DNA of 8,972 bases from Bacillota bacterium (GTDB lineage Bacteria; Bacillota; Clostridia; Lachnospirales; Lachnospiraceae), in contig JAEWEO010000290.1 of assembly GCA_023389295.1 (NCBI GenBank), forward strand, positions 1 through 8,972. The letters run 5' to 3'. Positions within the stretch are counted from its first letter, which is position 1. Each line of letters opens with the position of its first letter. The translations under genes and the position numbers were made by a program. A model generated the notes under the pieces. The model was not told the origin of the DNA. It saw nothing but the letters and a program-made list of their open reading frames with translations, and ran no database searches. Of the stretch, positions 5,599-8,972 are shown piece by piece.

Positions 5599-7575
5599 AT
5601 GGATAACAACAATAAGCAAAATAAGAATGGCTCACCGAATCGAATAGCCATAATAGTAATTTTAGTGTCATCCTTATTTATATGGTATATGTTTTCCATG
5701 CTGCAGGATCAACTGCAGAATGGTACTAAGGAAGAGATTACTTACGATGAGTTCATACAAATGTTAGAAGAGGATAAAATTGAATCAGTCGTAGTTACTG
5801 GTAATCAATTAATTATCACGCCAAAGGGACAGGAAGATAAGGCATTTAAGACTACTTATTATACTGGTTATTTTTATGATTTGGATCTGCAGAAACGTCT
5901 TGATACGGCAGGGGTCGCTTACTCTGCCAAGCCTGAAGAGACAAATTATGTAATGTCTATCTTATCGGTAATATTGCCCTTTGTAGCCATCTATGTGGTT
6001 ATGTGGTTCTTATTTAGAGCCATCTCTAAAAACAGCGGTGGAGTCATGGGTGTTGGTAAAAGTAATGCAAAGGTATATGTGGAGAAACAAACCGGAGTAA
6101 CCTTTAAGGATGTTGCCGGTCAGGAGGAAGCGAAGGAATCCTTAACGGAAATCGTAGACTTCCTTCACAATCCTACGAAATATACACGTATTGGTGCTAA
6201 GCTACCAAAGGGCGCATTGCTTGTCGGACCTCCCGGTACCGGTAAAACATTACTGGCAAAGGCGGTTGCAGGTGAAGCAAAGGTACCTTTCTTCTCACTT
6301 TCCGGATCGGATTTTGTTGAGATGTTTGTTGGTGTCGGTGCATCAAGAGTTAGGGATTTATTTAAGCAGGCACAGCAGTCAGCTCCTTGTATCATTTTTA
6401 TCGATGAGATTGATGCCATTGGTAAGAGCCGTGATTCCCATTACGGTGGCGGTAACGATGAGCGTGAGCAGACACTTAATCAGCTATTAGCCAATATGGA
6501 TGGATTTGATTCCTCCAAGGGTCTGGTAATCCTTGGTGCAACCAACCGACCGGAAGTTCTTGATAAGGCACTTCTTCGTCCCGGACGTTTCGATCGAAGA
6601 ATCATCGTTGATAAACCCGATTTAAAGGGTAGAGTGGATATTCTTAAGGTACATGCAAAGAACGTACTCATGCATGACTCCGTTGATTTAGAGGCAATTG
6701 CAAGAGCAACCTCAGGAGCTGTTGGTTCTGATCTTGCTAATATGATTAATGAAGCAGCTATTTTAGCTGTAAAACAAGGTAGAACCGTAGTAACGCAAGA
6801 TGATTTGTTTGAATCTGTTGAAGTAGTAATCGCAGGTAAAGAGAAGAAGGATCGAATTCTTAGCAAGGAAGAAAAACGTATTGTTGCATATCATGAGGTT
6901 GGTCATGCGCTGGTAACAGCATTAGAAAAAAATGCAGAACCGGTTCAAAAGATTACCATTGTTCCAAGAACCATGGGTTCCCTTGGATATGTAATGCAGG
7001 TACCTGAGGAAGAGAAATATCTCATGAGTCAGGCCGAAATTCTAACAAGAATTGTGACGCTCTATGGTGGACGTGCGGCAGAAAAGCTTGTCTTCGACTC
7101 TATTACAACCGGTGCTTCCAACGATATTGAGAAAGCAACTCAACTGGCGAGATCTATGGTAACACAGTTTGGTATGTCTGAGAAATTTGGACTAATGGGA
7201 CTTGAATCCGTAGAAAATAGATATCTGGATGGCAGAGCGGTACTTAACTGTGGGGATATTACTGCTGCAGAAATAGATACAGAAGTAATGCAGATTCTGA
7301 AAGAGTGCTATGCAAGAGCAGAAGGACTCTTGGCAGAAAACCGTGAGGTACTGGATAAGATTGCGGAATATCTTATTGCCAAAGAAACCATCACAGGCGA
7401 AGAGTTCATGAAGATTTATAATGAAATCAAAGGAATATCAGAAGAGCCTAAGGCTATCACCGAAGGAACTCCAGAAGAGCCGAAGGCTGTAACCGAAGGA
7501 ACCCCGGAAGAGCCTAAAGTAACTGATAAAGAAATATCAGAAGAATCTAGAACTAACATTGAAGAAATAAGGTAA
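5599..7575 (+). CDS. ftsH: ATP-dependent zinc metalloprotease FtsH
   Basis: This 658-residue membrane-anchored AAA+ protease degrades misfolded membrane proteins and selected cytosolic regulators as a hexamer at the inner face of the membrane. Two membrane segments (about 15-34 and 119-139) flank a small extracytoplasmic domain. The AAA+ module has Walker A GPPGTGKT (210-217), pore-loop FVG with F243, Walker B IIFIDEID (265-272), and the second region of homology TNRPEVLDKALLRPGRFDR with arginine fingers R327 and R330. The peptidase has the zinc motif HEVGH (432-436) and the third ligand D509 in GASNDIEKAT. All catalytic residues are intact. The start at 5599 follows AGGAGG with 5-base spacing. 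The tail from residue 615 is unusual: acidic 11-residue repeats of EEPKA(I/V)TEGTP. The gene appears monocistronic, with its own promoter and a strong terminator. Confidence 0.97.
   Translation: MDNNNKQNKNGSPNRIAIIVILVSSLFIWYMFSMLQDQLQNGTKEEITYDEFIQMLEEDKIESVVVTGNQLIITPKGQEDKAFKTTYYTGYFYDLDLQKRLDTAGVAYSAKPEETNYVMSILSVILPFVAIYVVMWFLFRAISKNSGGVMGVGKSNAKVYVEKQTGVTFKDVAGQEEAKESLTEIVDFLHNPTKYTRIGAKLPKGALLVGPPGTGKTLLAKAVAGEAKVPFFSLSGSDFVEMFVGVGASRVRDLFKQAQQSAPCIIFIDEIDAIGKSRDSHYGGGNDEREQTLNQLLANMDGFDSSKGLVILGATNRPEVLDKALLRPGRFDRRIIVDKPDLKGRVDILKVHAKNVLMHDSVDLEAIARATSGAVGSDLANMINEAAILAVKQGRTVVTQDDLFESVEVVIAGKEKKDRILSKEEKRIVAYHEVGHALVTALEKNAEPVQKITIVPRTMGSLGYVMQVPEEEKYLMSQAEILTRIVTLYGGRAAEKLVFDSITTGASNDIEKATQLARSMVTQFGMSEKFGLMGLESVENRYLDGRAVLNCGDITAAEIDTEVMQILKECYARAEGLLAENREVLDKIAEYLIAKETITGEEFMKIYNEIKGISEEPKAITEGTPEEPKAVTEGTPEEPKVTDKEISEESRTNIEEIR
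7441..7521 (+). repeat. 33-bp tandem repeat at the 3' end of ftsH
   Basis: Two full 33-bp units (7441-7473 and 7474-7506) and a partial third (from 7507) encode EEPKAITEGTP, EEPKAVTEGTP and EEPKVT. The DNA copies differ mainly at third codon positions, so the repeat is maintained at the protein level or is not brand new. Confidence 0.85.
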
Positions 7576-7585
7576 GGTGAAGATA

Positions 7586-7635
7586 GAGCTGTCGCACTAG
7601 CGGTTATTCAACCGTTAGTGCGCAGCTCGTTTTTT
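7586..7635 (+). terminator. strong intrinsic terminator of ftsH
   Basis: GAGCTG pairs with CAGCTC. After a one-base bulge, CGCACTAGCGGTT pairs with AACCGTTAGTGCG, with only one G-U, around the loop ATTC (7586-7628). TTTTTT follows at 7630-7635. It begins ten bases after the ftsH stop codon and insulates uvrC from ftsH transcription. Confidence 0.95.
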
Positions 7636-7752
7636 AGGTTACTTTTCAGAAATTTTATATTCTTTATGGTCTCAGCTAGAATTCGTTTAGAACACGGTGC
7701 AAAATCTAATATGCAGCCGAACAATCCATCTCTAGAAAATTCTTTGTACATA

Positions 7753-7761
7753 TGATATAAT
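7753..7761 (+). promoter_or_regulatory. extended -10 promoter of uvrC
   Basis: TGATATAAT combines a perfect TATAAT (7756-7761) with the TG of an extended -10 element. The -35 position at 17-bp spacing (7733-7738, TAGAAA) is poor, which is common when the extended -10 is present. Transcription should begin near 7768, about 35 bases before the start codon. Confidence 0.75.
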
Positions 7762-7801
7762 CCCAATGAAACATAATAAGTGTAATAGATAGGAGCACCA
7801 T

Positions 7802-8972
7802 ATGTTTGATATTGAAGAGGAATTGAAGAAATTACCGGCTAAACCGGGTGTATATATTATGCGTGACAAAACAGATGCGATTATTTATGTAGGAAAAGCA
7901 ATTATACTGAAAAACAGAGTAAGACAATATTTTCAAAATAGTCGCAATCATACGGAAAAGATAAGACAGATGGTAGAGCATATAGACCATTTCGAATATA
8001 TTATCACAGATTCCGAGTTGGAAGCATTGGTTTTGGAATGCAATTTAATAAAAGAACATATGCCAAAATATAATACCATGCTTAAGGATGATAAGAGCTA
8101 TCCTTATATTCGGGTTACGGTTAATGAGGCATTTCCAAGGGTCAGTATTGCAAGAGAGCAGAAGAAGGATAAAGCGAAGTATTTTGGACCTTATACCAGC
8201 GTACTTGCTGTAAAGGATACTCTGGAGCTTTTACGAAGGATCTATAAAATTAGAACCTGTAACCGTAATCTACCCAAGGATGTTGGCAAGGAGAGGCCGT
8301 GTCTGTATTATCATATGGGTCAATGTGACGCACCCTGCCAAGGATATATCTCTGAGGCTGAGTATAAAGCCAACATAGATGAAGTACTGGAATTTTTGAA
8401 CGGTAATTATACCCGAGTAGTCAAGATGTTAGAAGAAAAGATGACAGCTGCCTCAATGAATTTGGAATTTGAACGAGCTGCAGAATATAGAGACTTAATC
8501 GGAAGTGTCAAGCAGATAGCCAATCGCCAAAAGATTACCAATACGGATTTGGTAGACCGTGATATCATTGCTTTTGCAAAGGATAAGGACGAGGCGGTGG
8601 TTCAGACCTTCTTCATTCGAAGCGGAAAGCTGATCGGCAGAGATCATTTCCATCTAAGTGGTGTTTTGGATGTGGAAGACAGCGAAATTATGGCGAGCTT
8701 TCTGAAGCAATTCTATGCAGGAACCCCCTATATTCCAAAGGAGATCTTCTTGGGCGTTAAGACGGAGGAGGAAGAACTACTTACAGAGTGGCTTACAGCA
8801 AAACGTGGACAGAAGGTATATCTGAAGGTACCGCAAAAGGGCGATAAAGAAAAGCTGGTGGAACTGGCTAGAAAGAATGCAGAGTTAGTACTTCATCAGG
8901 ATATTGACAAAATTAAGCGAGAAGAGGCAAGGACTACGGGAGCGTTAAAGGAGTTGGCGCAGTATTTAGACC
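7802..8972 (+). CDS. uvrC: excinuclease ABC subunit C (3' partial)
   Basis: The first 390 codons of UvrC, the nuclease that makes both incisions around a UvrB-bound DNA lesion in nucleotide excision repair; the family is about 600 residues, so the rest lies beyond the window. The GIY-YIG domain that makes the 3' cut has KPGVYIM (14-20), IIYVGKA (27-33), R39, the SELEAL helix with its acidic residue (71-76) and NLIK (81-84). Four cysteines, C153, C167, C175 and C179, match the spacing of the iron-sulfur cluster ligands described for UvrC. The UVR segment that binds UvrB is at about 205-243 (LEFERAAEYRDLI). The RNase H-like domain for the 5' cut begins near 250 and is cut off. The start follows AGGAG (7791-7795) with 6-base spacing. 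It has its own promoter behind the ftsH terminator. Confidence 0.96.
   Translation, partial: MFDIEEELKKLPAKPGVYIMRDKTDAIIYVGKAIILKNRVRQYFQNSRNHTEKIRQMVEHIDHFEYIITDSELEALVLECNLIKEHMPKYNTMLKDDKSYPYIRVTVNEAFPRVSIAREQKKDKAKYFGPYTSVLAVKDTLELLRRIYKIRTCNRNLPKDVGKERPCLYYHMGQCDAPCQGYISEAEYKANIDEVLEFLNGNYTRVVKMLEEKMTAASMNLEFERAAEYRDLIGSVKQIANRQKITNTDLVDRDIIAFAKDKDEAVVQTFFIRSGKLIGRDHFHLSGVLDVEDSEIMASFLKQFYAGTPYIPKEIFLGVKTEEEELLTEWLTAKRGQKVYLKVPQKGDKEKLVELARKNAELVLHQDIDKIKREEARTTGALKELAQYLD

Noticed and set aside
5429..5647. Open frame of 72 codons starting with TTG ahead of ftsH
   Set aside because: Its start codon is part of the -35 box of the ftsH promoter. It has no ribosome binding site, overlaps the ftsH start in another frame and has no recognisable sequence.
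6165..6866. Open frames on both strands inside ftsH
   Set aside because: They are shadows of the ftsH coding sequence; the FtsH frame carries all family motifs across the whole stretch.

Overview
The window looks like chromosomal DNA from a low-GC, Gram-positive anaerobe of the Clostridia, most likely a member of the Lachnospiraceae close to Lachnoclostridium or Anaerocolumna. This is inferred from the AT-rich intergenic DNA, strong AGGAGG-type ribosome binding sites, sigma-A promoters, U-tailed intrinsic terminators, and the protein sequences of PyrG, FtsH and UvrC. No rRNA, tRNA, CRISPR array, insertion sequence or phage gene was seen.

Region 1 (1-2480) is accessory in character. It holds the C-terminal end of an unrecognised protein (1-197), then about 190 bp of a degenerate 13-14 bp tandem repeat (194-383). 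A tightly coupled gene pair follows: a family 2 glycosyltransferase with a helical/TPR-like tail (425-1453) and a short protein with the N-terminal domain of motility accessory factor (Maf) glycosyltransferases (1457-2371). The pair resembles a protein- or flagellin-glycosylation module. A probable terminator closes it.

Region 2 (2480-5010) has a divergent lipoprotein signal peptidase gene (lspA-like, 2662-3144) that converges on pyrG (CTP synthase, 3085-4704, minus strand). Their 3' ends overlap by 60 bp. pyrG has a near-consensus promoter and a roughly 270-nt leader. The leader contains an intrinsic terminator and an upstream segment exactly complementary to the terminator's 5' arm. This is a classic attenuator or riboswitch layout that I cannot assign to a known class, and it is the most interesting element in the window.

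Region 3 (5010-5598) is a long AT-rich divergent intergenic region carrying the ftsH promoter, a perfect inverted repeat in the ftsH leader and another imperfect hairpin.

Region 4 (5599-8972) holds ftsH (membrane AAA+ zinc protease with an unusual acidic, proline-containing repeat tail), a very strong terminator, and the first 390 codons of uvrC (excision nuclease subunit) behind its own extended -10 promoter. These last genes are housekeeping: nucleotide synthesis, membrane-protein quality control and DNA repair.
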